A stretch of DNA of 64,000 nucleotides, taken from Streptomyces sp. NBC_01707 (GTDB taxonomy: Bacteria; Actinomycetota; Actinomycetes; Streptomycetales; Streptomycetaceae). Below the pieces are notes generated by a model. The model ran no database searches and was not told the DNA's origin. It saw only the letters and a program-made list of their open reading frames with translations. The DNA lies in NCBI RefSeq assembly GCF_041438805.1, contig NZ_CP109190.1, positions 5,580,001 to 5,644,000 on the forward strand. Reading direction: 5' to 3'. Made by a program: the position numbers and the translations under genes. Each line of letters begins with the position of its first letter. Position 1 is the stretch's first letter. This document shows, piece after piece, positions 9,368 through 17,948 of the stretch.

Positions 9368-9373
9368 TAGGCT
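9368..9373 (+). promoter_or_regulatory. Leaderless -10 element for the tmk fusion gene
   Basis: TAGGCT is followed by exactly 6 nt and then the ATG at 9380. No Shine-Dalgarno sequence is present, so transcription would begin at or next to the start codon. Confidence 0.6.
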
Positions 9374-9379
9374 GGGCGG

Positions 9380-12300
9380 ATGACGCGAGCCGAGCAGCCA
9401 ACGGTCGTGAGCCCCACCTCCGACACACTTGCCGCAGACTCACGCGAGCGCGCCGTACGAGCCCTGTTGCGTGTTCCCCCGCTGAAGCGGTTGTGGAGCG
9501 CGCAGCTCGTCGGCGGAATCGGCGATGCACTCGCCCTTCTCGTGCTGGTGCTGCTGTCGCTGCAAGCGGCGGTCCTCGAGGGCTCATTCGGATCCGGATA
9601 CCGCGGGGCGGCCTTTGCCGTCGCCGCTGTCTTCGGTGCCCGAATCCTTGCCACGCTCCTCTTCGGAGCCGTACTCCTGGGGCCGCTGACGACGCTCACC
9701 GCGCCCGGCGGGCCGCTGGACCGGCGGTGGCTGATGATCGGAGCGGACGGGCTGCGGCTCGCACTGCTCGTCGTCGCCCCGCTGTGGATCGACTGGGTGC
9801 CCGACAAGGCGCTCATGATGATCCTCATCACCGTCTTCGTCACCGGCATCGGCGAACGGCTGTGGACCATCGCCAAGGAGAGCGCGGCGCCCGCGCTGCT
9901 TCCCGCCCCGCCCGCGGAGGGCGCCGCGGTACGCCCGCTGCCGGACCATCTCGACGCCCTGCGCCGGCTCTCCCTGCGTACGGACTTCGCCGCCGTCCCC
10001 GCCGCGGCCGCCGTCCTGCTGATCGCCACGCTCATCGGAAATCTGCTGGGTTCGGGACTGGAGTGGTTCTCCTTCCACCAGGCGGCCCTCGGCTCGTACG
10101 TCGCGGCCGGGCTGTTCTCCGCCTCGATCTCCACCCTGTACTTCCTCGAACTGCCCGGTTCGCCGACGCCTCGCCCGCGCTCGCCCCTGGAGGGCCTGCG
10201 CAGGCCCTCCACCGTCGACGGGCCGGACAGGGGCCGTACCGGCTCCGTTCCGCTGATCGTCGGTGCCTGCGCCGCGGTCGCCGGAGCGATCGCCGCCGCG
10301 GCCGCGGTCGCCGTACTCCACGCGGCCGACCTCGGTGGCGGTCCCGTCACCTTCGCCCTGCTGATCCTCGCCCTGACCGGCGCCACCGGGACCGGCATCC
10401 GAACCGCCGAGAAGGTGCTGCCCGCCCTGTCGCGGCGCCGGCTGCTCGCCCTCGCCACAGCCGTCACCGGGGTCGCGCTCCTCGCGATGGGCCTGGTGCC
10501 GGACACGGCGACCGTGGTGTTCCTCGCGGTACTCGCCGGATACGCGGCGGGTGTCGCCGCGTACACCGGGCACACGCTCGTGGACCAGGAGACCGAAGAG
10601 GTCCGCCGCGCCAGGACCACCGAGCACCTCCAGGCCGTCGTCCGGGTCCTGATCGCGCTCGGCGCGGTCGGGGGCCCGCTGCTGGCCGCCGCCATCGGCA
10701 GGCACCGGCTGACCGCAGGTGACTTCGTCTTCGCGCACGGCGGCGCCGCCTTCGCCCTCATGCTCATCGGCGCCCTGCTGCTGCCGCTCGCCGCGATCGT
10801 CCTCGCCAGGACGGACGACCGGTCCGGAGTGCCTCTGCGCCGCGATCTGCGCGAGGCCCTGCGCGGCGGCGAACCGGCCGTGGCGCCCGCGGCGACGGGC
10901 TTCTTCCTGGCCCTGGAGGGCGGCGACGGAGCGGGCAAGTCCACCCAGGTCGAGGCGCTCGCCGAGTGGATCCGCGCCAAGGGCCACGAGGTCGTCGTCA
11001 CCCGCGAGCCCGGGGCGACCCCGGTCGGCAAGCGGCTGCGTTCCATCCTGCTCGACGTGTCGTCGGCCGGTCTTTCCAACCGGGCCGAGGCCCTGCTGTA
11101 CGCCGCCGACCGTGCCGAGCACGTCGACTCGCTGGTCCGTCCGGCGCTGGAGCGCGGCGCGATCGTCATCTCCGACCGTTACATCGACTCGTCCGTCGCC
11201 TACCAGGGCGCCGGCCGCGACCTGTCCCCGACCGAGATCGCCCGGATTTCGCGGTGGGCGACGAGCGGCCTCGTCCCGCATCTGACGGTGCTGCTCGATG
11301 TCGACCCGGAGACCGCGCGGGAACGGTTCACCGAGGCGCCGGACCGGCTGGAGTCCGAGCCGCCCGAGTTCCACGCCCGGGTACGGTCCGGCTTCCTGAC
11401 CCTGGCCGCCGCCGACCCGACCCGCTATCTGGTGGTGGACGCAGGCCAGGATCCGGAATCGATCACCACCGTCGTACGCCACCGGCTCGACCAGCTCCTG
11501 CCGCTCTCCGAGGCCGAGATCAAGGCCCAGGCGGAGGCGCGCAAGGCGGCCGAGGACGAGGCCCGGCGCAGGGCCGAGGAAGAGGCCGCCCGCAAGGCGG
11601 AGGAGGAGCGACTGGAGCGCGAGCGCCAGGAGCAGCTCGCCAAGCTCCGCGCCGAGGAGGAGGAGCGTCAGCGCCGCGAGCTGGAGGAGGCGCGGCAGCG
11701 CGAGGCCGAACGGCAGGCGGAGGAAGCTCGCCGGCGGGCCGAGGAGGCCCGCAGGATCGCCGAGGAGGAGCGGGTCAGGCGGGAGGCCGAGGAGCAGGCC
11801 CGCGAGGCCGAGCAGTCCCGGCTGCGCAGGCAGGCCGAGGAGGAGGCCAGGCTCCGCAAGGAGGCCGAGGCGCGGCGGCTGGAGAAGCAGCGCAAGGCCG
11901 AGGAGGCTCTGCTGCGGGCCGAGGCGGCCCGGCGGCAGGCGGAGGCCGAGGCGGCTTCGGCTGCGGCGGCGGGGGCCGCCCGAGCGGGGTCCGCGTCCGT
12001 GCCGGACAACGAGCTGACGGTGCCGACGCCGGTCGTCGGCCCGAACGAGGTGACCCAGGCGGTGCCGTCGCCGGTTACCACGCCGACGCCCGAGGCCGAG
12101 ACGACGATGCTCCCGAAGATCTCCGACGCGACAGACCGTTCCGAGCGGTCGGAGCGTCCTTCGGCCCGGGACGCTGCGGGCGCCGCGGACGAGACGACCG
12201 TGCTTCCGCCGGTCAGGGACGTGCGGGAGGCTCCTGAGGAGCACCCGGCGGACCGGGTTCCGCGCGGCATCTTCCGTGACGAGCACGCAGCGGAGAGGGA

Positions 12301-12520
12301 GAACGAGCGCACCCGGGAGCTGCCGCAGTTCAGCGATCAGCACGGCGCCCCGCACGCTGCCGAGGAGCGGCAGCCGCGCGGTCGGCGTCCTCGTCCGGAC
12401 TGGGCCGAGGAGACCCCGCTGGACGATCTGCCGACGCTGGCGGACGAGCTGCTCGGCGATCACGACAGTGACGACGAGGACCCCGGCACCTCCGGACGCG
12501 GCCGCCGCCCGCGCCGCTGA
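9380..12520 (+). CDS. tmk: Multipass membrane protein fused to thymidylate kinase (dTMP kinase)
   Basis: A 1046-residue fusion. Residues about 40-490 hold many hydrophobic helices in an MFS-like arrangement. A complete thymidylate kinase follows at about 508-710: P-loop GGDGAGKS at 513-520, SDRYIDSSVAYQG, and the DRLE region of the LID. Residues 712-860 form a highly charged Glu/Arg/Ala coiled coil, and the rest is an acidic, Pro/Thr-rich tail with a basic end. dTMP kinase makes dTDP for DNA synthesis. The fusion would tether the enzyme to the inner face of the membrane. I see no second tmk in the window. The gene lies between topA and holB, both replication-related. Confidence 0.9.
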   Translation: MTRAEQPTVVSPTSDTLAADSRERAVRALLRVPPLKRLWSAQLVGGIGDALALLVLVLLSLQAAVLEGSFGSGYRGAAFAVAAVFGARILATLLFGAVLLGPLTTLTAPGGPLDRRWLMIGADGLRLALLVVAPLWIDWVPDKALMMILITVFVTGIGERLWTIAKESAAPALLPAPPAEGAAVRPLPDHLDALRRLSLRTDFAAVPAAAAVLLIATLIGNLLGSGLEWFSFHQAALGSYVAAGLFSASISTLYFLELPGSPTPRPRSPLEGLRRPSTVDGPDRGRTGSVPLIVGACAAVAGAIAAAAAVAVLHAADLGGGPVTFALLILALTGATGTGIRTAEKVLPALSRRRLLALATAVTGVALLAMGLVPDTATVVFLAVLAGYAAGVAAYTGHTLVDQETEEVRRARTTEHLQAVVRVLIALGAVGGPLLAAAIGRHRLTAGDFVFAHGGAAFALMLIGALLLPLAAIVLARTDDRSGVPLRRDLREALRGGEPAVAPAATGFFLALEGGDGAGKSTQVEALAEWIRAKGHEVVVTREPGATPVGKRLRSILLDVSSAGLSNRAEALLYAADRAEHVDSLVRPALERGAIVISDRYIDSSVAYQGAGRDLSPTEIARISRWATSGLVPHLTVLLDVDPETARERFTEAPDRLESEPPEFHARVRSGFLTLAAADPTRYLVVDAGQDPESITTVVRHRLDQLLPLSEAEIKAQAEARKAAEDEARRRAEEEAARKAEEERLERERQEQLAKLRAEEEERQRRELEEARQREAERQAEEARRRAEEARRIAEEERVRREAEEQAREAEQSRLRRQAEEEARLRKEAEARRLEKQRKAEEALLRAEAARRQAEAEAASAAAAGAARAGSASVPDNELTVPTPVVGPNEVTQAVPSPVTTPTPEAETTMLPKISDATDRSERSERPSARDAAGAADETTVLPPVRDVREAPEEHPADRVPRGIFRDEHAAERENERTRELPQFSDQHGAPHAAEERQPRGRRPRPDWAEETPLDDLPTLADELLGDHDSDDEDPGTSGRGRRPRR

Positions 12521-12661
12521 GCGGAGCCGGCCGACGGGCCCCGGCCGGATCCCCGGCCGGCGGCCCGGGTCCCGGGACGGACCGGATCGTCGGGATTGTC
12601 AGACCCTTCCCCCACAATGGGAAGCCGGAGCCGTACACGACCACCGGAAGGGCGGTGACCG

Positions 12662-13867
12662 ATGTCCGTATGGGACGACCTGGTCGGCCAGGACCGAGTG
12701 CAGGAGCAGCTCGGCGCCGCCGCTCAGGACGCCGATGCGCTGGTCACCGCCGTCTCTTCGGGGGAGCGGGTGCCGCCGGGGTCGAGGATGACCCACGCCT
12801 GGCTGTTCACCGGACCGCCGGGCTCCGGGCGGTCCACCGCCGCCCGCGCATTCGCCGCCGCCCTCCAGTGCACCAGCCCGGACCGCGCCCTGGGCGGCGC
12901 ACCGGGGTGCGGCTTCTGCGACGGCTGTCACACGAGCCTGGTCGGTACGCATGCCGACGTCGAGGTGGTTCGCACGGACCTGCTCTCCATCGGTGTGAAG
13001 GAGACCCGTGAGCTGGTCCGCCGTGCCCAGCTCTCCCCGGCCGTGGGCCGCTGGCAGGTGATCATCCTGGAGGACGCCGACCGGCTCACGGAGGGCGCGG
13101 GGAACGTGCTGCTGAAGGCGGTCGAGGAGCCTGCGCCCCGCACGGTGTGGCTGCTCTGCGCCCCCTCCCTCGAGGACGTGCTGCCCACCATCCGGTCCCG
13201 CTGCCGTCACCTCACGCTGCGCACCCCGCCGGTCGACGCCGTCGCCGATGTGCTGATCCGGCGGGACGGCATCGATCCCGAGCGGGCCGCGTCCGCCGCG
13301 CGCGCCACGCAGGGGCACATCGGCCGGGCCCGCCGCCTCGCCACCGACGAGAAGGCCCGCGCGCGCCGCGCGGCCGTGCTCAAGCTCCCGCTCAGGGTCG
13401 ACGACATCGGCGGCTGTCTGAAAGCGGCCCAGGAGCTCATCGACACCGCTGCCGAGGATGCGAAACAGGTCGCCGAAGAGGTCGACGTCAAGGAGACGGA
13501 GGACATGAAGGCCGCGCTCGGCGCGGTCGCCGGAGGCCGGATGCCCCGTGGCACGGCGGGGGTGATGAAGGAGCTGGAGGACAAGCAGAAGCGCCGCAAG
13601 ACCCGCACCCAGCGCGACAGCCTGGATCTGGCGCTCACCGACCTGACCGGTTTCTACCGCGACGTACTGGCGCTCCAGCTGGGTTCGCAGATCGCCCTCT
13701 CCAATGTCGATGTCCAGGACGCACTCGACCGCATCGCCCGCTCCTCCACACCCGAGCGCACCCTGCGCCGGATAGAGGCAGTGATCGCCTGCCGCCGGGC
13801 GCTGGACCGCAATGTGGCGCCGCTGCTCGCGGTGGAGGCGATGACGATGGCCCTACGCGCGGGCTGA
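12662..13867 (+). CDS. holB: DNA polymerase III delta' subunit (clamp loader)
   Basis: A 401-residue AAA+ protein that forms part of the sliding-clamp loader. The N-terminus (WDDLVGQDRV) and the central LEDADRL/NVLLKAVEEP segment are typical. The zinc module has Cys at about 70, 83, 86 and 89. The P-loop reads GPPGSGRST, with Arg57 in place of the usual Lys, so ATP hydrolysis by this subunit is unlikely; delta' is a non-hydrolysing subunit in many bacteria. A central insertion of Glu/Lys-rich helices precedes the C-terminal collar domain. It starts 141 nt after tmk, a common actinobacterial pairing. Confidence 0.92.
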   Translation: MSVWDDLVGQDRVQEQLGAAAQDADALVTAVSSGERVPPGSRMTHAWLFTGPPGSGRSTAARAFAAALQCTSPDRALGGAPGCGFCDGCHTSLVGTHADVEVVRTDLLSIGVKETRELVRRAQLSPAVGRWQVIILEDADRLTEGAGNVLLKAVEEPAPRTVWLLCAPSLEDVLPTIRSRCRHLTLRTPPVDAVADVLIRRDGIDPERAASAARATQGHIGRARRLATDEKARARRAAVLKLPLRVDDIGGCLKAAQELIDTAAEDAKQVAEEVDVKETEDMKAALGAVAGGRMPRGTAGVMKELEDKQKRRKTRTQRDSLDLALTDLTGFYRDVLALQLGSQIALSNVDVQDALDRIARSSTPERTLRRIEAVIACRRALDRNVAPLLAVEAMTMALRAG

Positions 13868-13964
13868 CACCGACATCTGACACGAAGCTCCGGCAGGGAT
13901 CGCCGACACGGATCGCTGATTCATCCGATTGGGTAACGAATCGGGCGAGTCGTCGCACGGCGGC

Positions 13965-13970
13965 TACGCT
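13965..13970 (+). promoter_or_regulatory. Leaderless -10 element for the S33 hydrolase
   Basis: TACGCT stands 6 nt before the ATG at 13977, with no ribosome site in between. Confidence 0.55.
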
Positions 13971-13976
13971 CCGAGG

Positions 13977-15506
13977 ATGGATACCAGGCGCCTGCTCCGT
14001 ACCTTCGGCACCCTGATCGGCACTGCCGGCCTACTCATCTCCGGCTGCAGCAGCGGCAGTTCGACGACGAGTGCGTCGAGTCCCGCGCCTGCCGCGCCCA
14101 CGGCGCTTCTGCCGTACTACACACAGCATCTGACGTGGCGGGACTGCGGCGTCTCCGGCTTCCAGTGCGCCACCATGAAGGCGCCGCTCGACTACGCGAA
14201 ACCGGGCGCCGGCGACATCAAACTGGCCGTCTCCCGCAAGAAGGCCACCGGCCCGGGCAAGCGGATCGGCTCCCTCCTGGTGAACCCGGGCGGCCCCGGC
14301 GGCTCGGCCGTCGGCTACCTCCAGAGCTACGCGGCCGCGGGATACCCCGCTCCGGTCCGCGCCCGCTACGACATGGTCGCCGTCGACCCGCGCGGTGTCG
14401 CCCGCAGTGAGCCCGTCGAATGCCTCACCGGACCGCAGATGGACGCGTACACCCAGGTCGATCAGACCCCCGACGACGCAGCCGAGGTCACGCAGCTGAG
14501 CGACTCCTTCCGGAAGTTCGCGGACGGTTGCGAGCAGCGCTCCGGCAAGATCCTCCCGCACGTCTCCACCGTCGAGGCGGCCCGCGACATGGACATCCTG
14601 CGGTCCCTGCTCGGTGACGAGAAGCTGACCTACGTCGGGGCGTCGTACGGCACCTTCCTGGGGGCCACGTACGCCGAGCTCTTCCCTGCCCGGACCGGCC
14701 GCCTCGTCCTCGACGGTGCGATGGACCCGTCGCTCTCGTCGATCGAGATGAACCGGGACCAGACCGCGGGCTTCGAGACCGCATTCCAGTCCTTCGCCGC
14801 CGACTGCGTGAAGAAGTCGGACTGCCCGCTCGGCACCACATCCACCGCCGATGCCGCCACCCGCCTCGAGCAGCTTTTCGCCGACCTCGACGCCAAGCCC
14901 ATCCCCACCGGCGAGACCCGCAAGCTCGGCGAGTCACTCGCCACCATGGGCGTCGTCGCCGCCATGTACGACGAATCGTCCTGGCCCCAGCTCCGTCAAG
15001 CCATCGCGGGTGCCCAGGCGGGCGACGGTTCCGGCCTGCTCGCCCTCGCGGACAGCTACTACGAGCGTCAGCCGAACGGCACGTACGCGAACCTGATGTC
15101 CGCCAACGCGGCCGTGAACTGCCTCGACTCGCCCCCGACCTTCACCGGCCCGAACGCCGTCATGCAGGCCCTCCCCAGTTTCGAGAAGGCGTCCCCGGTT
15201 TTCGGCAAGGCTCTCGCCTGGGCCTCCCTGAACTGCGCCGACTGGCCCGTCGGCGCCGTCGGCACCCCGCACCGCATCAGGGCGAAGGGCGCTTCCCCGA
15301 TCGTCGTGGTCGGCACCACCCGTGACCCGGCCACCCCGTACAAGTGGGCCCAGTCCCTGGCCGGGCAGCTCTCCTCCGGAAGGCTCCTCACCTACGAGGG
15401 TGACGGCCATACGGCGTACGGCCGCGGCAGCGCCTGCATCGACACGGCGATCAACACGTACCTCCTGAACGGCACCCCGCCCGCCGCCGACAAGAGGTGC
15501 TCCTGA
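13977..15506 (+). CDS. Secreted lipoprotein alpha/beta hydrolase, tripeptidyl aminopeptidase (S33) family
   Basis: A 509-residue exported lipoprotein. The start at 13977 gives a short basic N-terminus, a hydrophobic helix and a lipobox (LISGC) with the lipid-bearing Cys near residue 23; longer frames upstream spoil this signal. The catalytic Ser is about S223 in GASYG, with the acid likely D450 (TTRDPATPY) and the base H478 (GDGHTAYG). The C-terminal part matches the TAP-like domain. Relatives remove tripeptides from secreted proteins or hydrolyse small esters. Scattered Cys residues in the mature part could form disulfides. It stands alone upstream of the tRNA. Confidence 0.88.
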   Translation: MDTRRLLRTFGTLIGTAGLLISGCSSGSSTTSASSPAPAAPTALLPYYTQHLTWRDCGVSGFQCATMKAPLDYAKPGAGDIKLAVSRKKATGPGKRIGSLLVNPGGPGGSAVGYLQSYAAAGYPAPVRARYDMVAVDPRGVARSEPVECLTGPQMDAYTQVDQTPDDAAEVTQLSDSFRKFADGCEQRSGKILPHVSTVEAARDMDILRSLLGDEKLTYVGASYGTFLGATYAELFPARTGRLVLDGAMDPSLSSIEMNRDQTAGFETAFQSFAADCVKKSDCPLGTTSTADAATRLEQLFADLDAKPIPTGETRKLGESLATMGVVAAMYDESSWPQLRQAIAGAQAGDGSGLLALADSYYERQPNGTYANLMSANAAVNCLDSPPTFTGPNAVMQALPSFEKASPVFGKALAWASLNCADWPVGAVGTPHRIRAKGASPIVVVGTTRDPATPYKWAQSLAGQLSSGRLLTYEGDGHTAYGRGSACIDTAINTYLLNGTPPAADKRCS

Positions 15507-15588
15507 CTCCCCGATCCGCCGAACCTCCCCCCTGACCAGCGGAAACGGATCCGGGGGAGGGCGGTACGGAGCACTCTCCGAAACTGTG

Positions 15589-15594
15589 TAGACT
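15589..15594 (+). promoter_or_regulatory. Candidate -10 for the tRNA-Thr gene
   Basis: TAGACT lies 39 nt before the mature tRNA 5' end, a normal distance for a tRNA leader. The -35 region is not convincing. Confidence 0.4.
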
Positions 15595-15633
15595 TGGCGA
15601 CGCCGCTGATCGCACCATGGTGCGAGGGGGCGC

Positions 15634-15707
15634 GCCGCCTTAGCTCAGTTGGCCAGAGCAACGCACTCGTAATGCGTAGGTCTCGGGTTCGAATCCCGAA
15701 GGCGGCT
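15634..15707 (+). tRNA. tRNA-Thr (anticodon CGU)
   Basis: A 74-nt cloverleaf. The acceptor stem GCCGCCT (15634-15640) pairs with AGGCGGC (15700-15706), with T as discriminator. The anticodon stem ACGCA/TGCGT surrounds the loop CTCGTAA, giving anticodon CGT at 15668-15670, which reads ACG. The T arm TCGGGTTCGAATCCCGA is intact. CCA is not encoded. The 3' half is also the left end of a duplicated attachment site (see 15666-15756). Confidence 0.96.
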
Positions 15708-15756
15708 CTGTAGAAGCCTCAGGACTCACTCGCCGTGACCTGGGGCTTTTGCTTTT
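15666..15756 (+). repeat. Left direct repeat (attL-like), tRNA 3' half plus terminator
   Basis: This 91-bp stretch runs from the anticodon loop through the tRNA terminator. It recurs at 17949-18038 with two substitutions and one 1-bp deletion. The intact tRNA is on this side, so this copy is the one joined to the original gene. Confidence 0.88.
15717..15756 (+). terminator. tRNA-Thr terminator
   Basis: A CCTCAGG/CCTGGGG stem (one T-G wobble) with an inner TCAC/GTGA pairing, followed by CTTTTGCTTTT. It lies 10 nt after the tRNA and is part of the duplicated repeat. Confidence 0.75.
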
Positions 15757-16150
15757 ACTGGATACGGCGGCGGCGCCGTGCACGGGCCGCGCGGCGGTCC
15801 CCAGTCTCACTTCCAGTCTCAGTCGCGGGCCTGGACGCCTGTTCCGGGGCGGTCAGGAAGGCGTCCCCCATGCGGCGCATGGTGTCCTTGGAGAGATGCG
15901 AGCGGCCCTTGACGTAGCGGCGCGTCTGGCTGATCCGGGTGTGCCGAAGGATCTCCATGATCGTGGGCATGTCCACCCCCAGCTCGTTCAGGATCGTGCC
16001 CGCCGTGTGGCGGCTCCCGTCGTAGAGACGACGGTCCGCGATGCCCGCCGCCAGTAGCTCCTTGAATTCCTCCCAGTCGTCGCGGGGGTCGATGGGGCGT
16101 CCGTCGGCCCGGGTGAAGACAGCCTGGTGTTCCTGCCAGAGTTCGCCGCT
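15755..16150 (-). pseudogene. Truncated tyrosine integrase (C-terminal catalytic part only)
   Basis: The reading frame holds about 130 residues of the catalytic domain of a tyrosine recombinase: a strand with VFTRADGRPIDP, the second active-site Arg in YDGSRHTAGTIL, the His in ILRHTRISQT and the nucleophile Tyr in RRYVKG. The N-terminal DNA-binding domain and the first catalytic Arg are missing. Upstream of about 16150 the frame runs into unrelated sequence with a hairpin, so the gene is broken. Its stop codon TAA lies inside the left repeat, as is usual for integrases that sit next to their att site. Confidence 0.82.
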
Positions 16151-16206
16151 GCTGGACGTGTTCAAGACGGCAGACTCATCTGGAACTGATGGCCGGCATA
16201 CGAACA

Positions 16207-16250
16207 GGGCCCATGGCGTCGACCGACGCCATGGGCCCAACTGTTTTTTT
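16207..16250 (+). terminator. Very strong hairpin with T tract, orientation without a matching gene
   Basis: Perfect 15-bp arms (16207-16221 and 16224-16238) with a 2-nt gap (a 4-nt loop if the last pair opens) are followed by AACTGTTTTTTT. In the rightward direction this is an ideal terminator, yet no rightward gene ends here; the flanking genes are leftward. The stretch 16151-16378 is otherwise non-coding. Confidence 0.7.
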
Positions 16251-16378
16251 GCTGTGCTGCTGCGGCTTGGCTGCGTCGATCCGGTCCTGGTCGCCGTCAA
16301 TGACTGCACTGCTTTGGATCTCCCACCGCGATTTGAACCTTCCCCGCACCGTTCGAGATCCACTTCTCGATACACGGC

Positions 16379-16813
16379 CTAGCGAGGAACCGCGAGGACG
16401 TCCCGGAGTACGTCTTCGAGGGTGACGCGCGCCAACTCGCTCCTCAGGGTTTCCTCGATGCCCGCGTAGATGCCCTGCATCGCGGGCTGGATGCCGTGGC
16501 CCACCACGCAGCCTTCGTCCGGTGCGGCCCGGTGCATGGCGAACAGTGGGCCGTCCTCCACCGCTTCGTACACGTCGAGCAGGGTCATCGACTCCAGCCC
16601 GCGTGTCAGCGACCAGCCCGCGCCGACGCCCCTGCGGGACTCGACGAGTCCCGCCCTGCGCAGTTCGCCGAGCAGTCTCCTGATCACCACGGGATTGGTG
16701 TTCGCGCTGGATCCGATCTGCTCGGACGTCGCGACCTCGTGGCCCTGGCGCTGGTAGAGGCCGATCCAGGCCAGAGCGTGGGCAGCGATCGTCAACCTGC
16801 TGTTGGCGCCCAT
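16379..16813 (-). CDS. Rrf2-family transcriptional regulator
   Basis: A 144-residue Rrf2 protein: winged helix in the first 65 residues (SSANTNPVVIRRLLGELRRAGLV) followed by the dimerisation helix. Only one Cys is present, so it lacks the three-Cys cluster ligand set of IscR/NsrR and probably does not carry an Fe-S cluster. It is divergent from the dehydrogenase gene at 16942, and three similar 17-bp palindromes lie in the 128 bp between them. It most likely represses both itself and that gene. Confidence 0.85.
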   Translation of the reverse strand: MGANSRLTIAAHALAWIGLYQRQGHEVATSEQIGSSANTNPVVIRRLLGELRRAGLVESRRGVGAGWSLTRGLESMTLLDVYEAVEDGPLFAMHRAAPDEGCVVGHGIQPAMQGIYAGIEETLRSELARVTLEDVLRDVLAVPR

Positions 16814-16832
16814 CGGGCCGCTCCTCTCCGCC

Positions 16833-16906
16833 GTAACGATCCATGTTACGACAGCTCAGTCGTAACAGGAAATGTTGCAATAGACTGTCGTAACAACTAC
16901 TGTTTC
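16833..16906. promoter_or_regulatory. Three 17-bp operator repeats between the Rrf2 and dehydrogenase genes
   Basis: GTAACGATCCATGTTAC (16833-16849), GTAACAGGAAATGTTGC (16862-16878) and GTAACAACTACTGTTTC (16890-16906) share the form GTAACR-N5-YGTTDC. Their starts are 29 and 28 bp apart. Copies 2 and 3 cover the -35 and -10 of the rightward promoter; copy 1 is about 20 bp upstream of the Rrf2 start codon. Confidence 0.75.
16875..16903 (+). promoter_or_regulatory. Promoter for the short-chain dehydrogenase
   Basis: TTGCAA (16875-16880), a 17-nt spacer and TACTGT (16898-16903) make a good sigma70-type promoter. Both hexamers lie in operator copies, so occupancy by the Rrf2 protein would block RNA polymerase. 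Confidence 0.65.
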
Positions 16907-16941
16907 GACTGAATCAAGGGTCAATCAGCGAGGTGGGAAAC

Positions 16942-17697
16942 ATGAACAAGCCGCTCACGGGCAAGGTCGCCCTGGTCACCGGGGGGTCCCGCGGACTCGG
17001 GGCCGCGACCGTGCGCCTACTGGCCGAGCAGGGCGCAGACGTCGCGTTCACCTACGTCAGCTCCGAGCAGCGGGCGCGCGCGGTCGTCGACGAGGTACAG
17101 GCCAAGGGGGCCAAGGCCCTCGCCGTGAAGTCCGACCAGGCCGACATGGGCGGGGCGCCGGCCCTGATCGACGAAGTGGTCGCGCACTTCGGCGGCCTGG
17201 ACATCCTCGTCAACAACGCGGCGGTCTCTCCCGAACAGGGCCGCACCGTGGACGACCCGGACGTCGACACCGCCGCGCTGGACCGGATGCACGCCACCAA
17301 CTACCTGGGCGTCATCGCCGTCATCCGGGCCGCCTCCCGGGTACTGCGCGAGGGGGGCCGCATCGTCACGGTGAGCTCGGGACTCGGGACCCGTGTCGGT
17401 CTCCCCGGCCTCGCCGACTACTCGGCCACCAAGTCGGGGATCGAGAGGTACACCATGGGCGTCGCCCGTGACCTCGGTCGCCGCGGCATCACCGCCAACG
17501 TCGTGGAGGCCGGGCTGATGGAGAGCGGCATGGAGCCGCCGGACCCCGAGACCCTCAAGGCGCTGGTCGGCTCGCTGTCGCTGCAGCGCATGGGACACCC
17601 CGACGAGATCGCGGCGGCGATCGGCTTCCTGGCCGGCCCCTCCGCGTCGTACGTCACCGGCGCGGTGCTGGACGCCCACGGCGGCTACAACGCCTGA
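16942..17697 (+). CDS. Short-chain dehydrogenase/reductase (SDR)
   Basis: A 251-residue classical SDR. It has the NAD(P) motif GGSRGLG near residue 14, the NNAA motif, catalytic Ser at about 145-146, and YSATK with Tyr160 and Lys164. The Arg in the glycine-rich turn favours NADPH. The ATG at 16942 is chosen over the GTG at 16933 because AGG stands 8 nt before it and the GTG would overlap that site. Substrate is unknown. It is the main cargo of the tRNA-Thr element and is controlled by the divergent Rrf2 gene. Confidence 0.88.
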   Translation: MNKPLTGKVALVTGGSRGLGAATVRLLAEQGADVAFTYVSSEQRARAVVDEVQAKGAKALAVKSDQADMGGAPALIDEVVAHFGGLDILVNNAAVSPEQGRTVDDPDVDTAALDRMHATNYLGVIAVIRAASRVLREGGRIVTVSSGLGTRVGLPGLADYSATKSGIERYTMGVARDLGRRGITANVVEAGLMESGMEPPDPETLKALVGSLSLQRMGHPDEIAAAIGFLAGPSASYVTGAVLDAHGGYNA

Positions 17698-17948
17698 TCG
17701 CAGCAGCGCGCCGCGTACCCCGAAGGTCTCCTGGCGTGGGAGGGGGGCACGCGGTGTGCTCCGCGCAGTGGCGACCGCAGGCGCCCCGTGTGACTTGCAG
17801 CAGGTTGGAAAAGGCTCAGTTCTAGTCTCGATCGCTGTTCAATCCGGTGCGGTGCGCGCTCGTCAGTGGACGTCCGGTACGGCGCCTGACCTGCGGCGCA
17901 AACCGACTACCGGACGCCCCTGGACCCCCGTGGAACAAGCCCGGACAG
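17698..17948. other. Non-coding stretch between the SDR gene and the right repeat
   Basis: No supported gene, promoter or hairpin was found here. Together with the repeat and the leader at 18039-18148 it makes a 451-bp gene-free interval. Confidence 0.5.

Noticed and set aside
16176..16880. Leftward open frame of 234 codons overlapping the Rrf2 gene
   Set aside because: It is a shifted frame of the Rrf2 gene extended into the hairpin region; the Rrf2 frame has the real domain.
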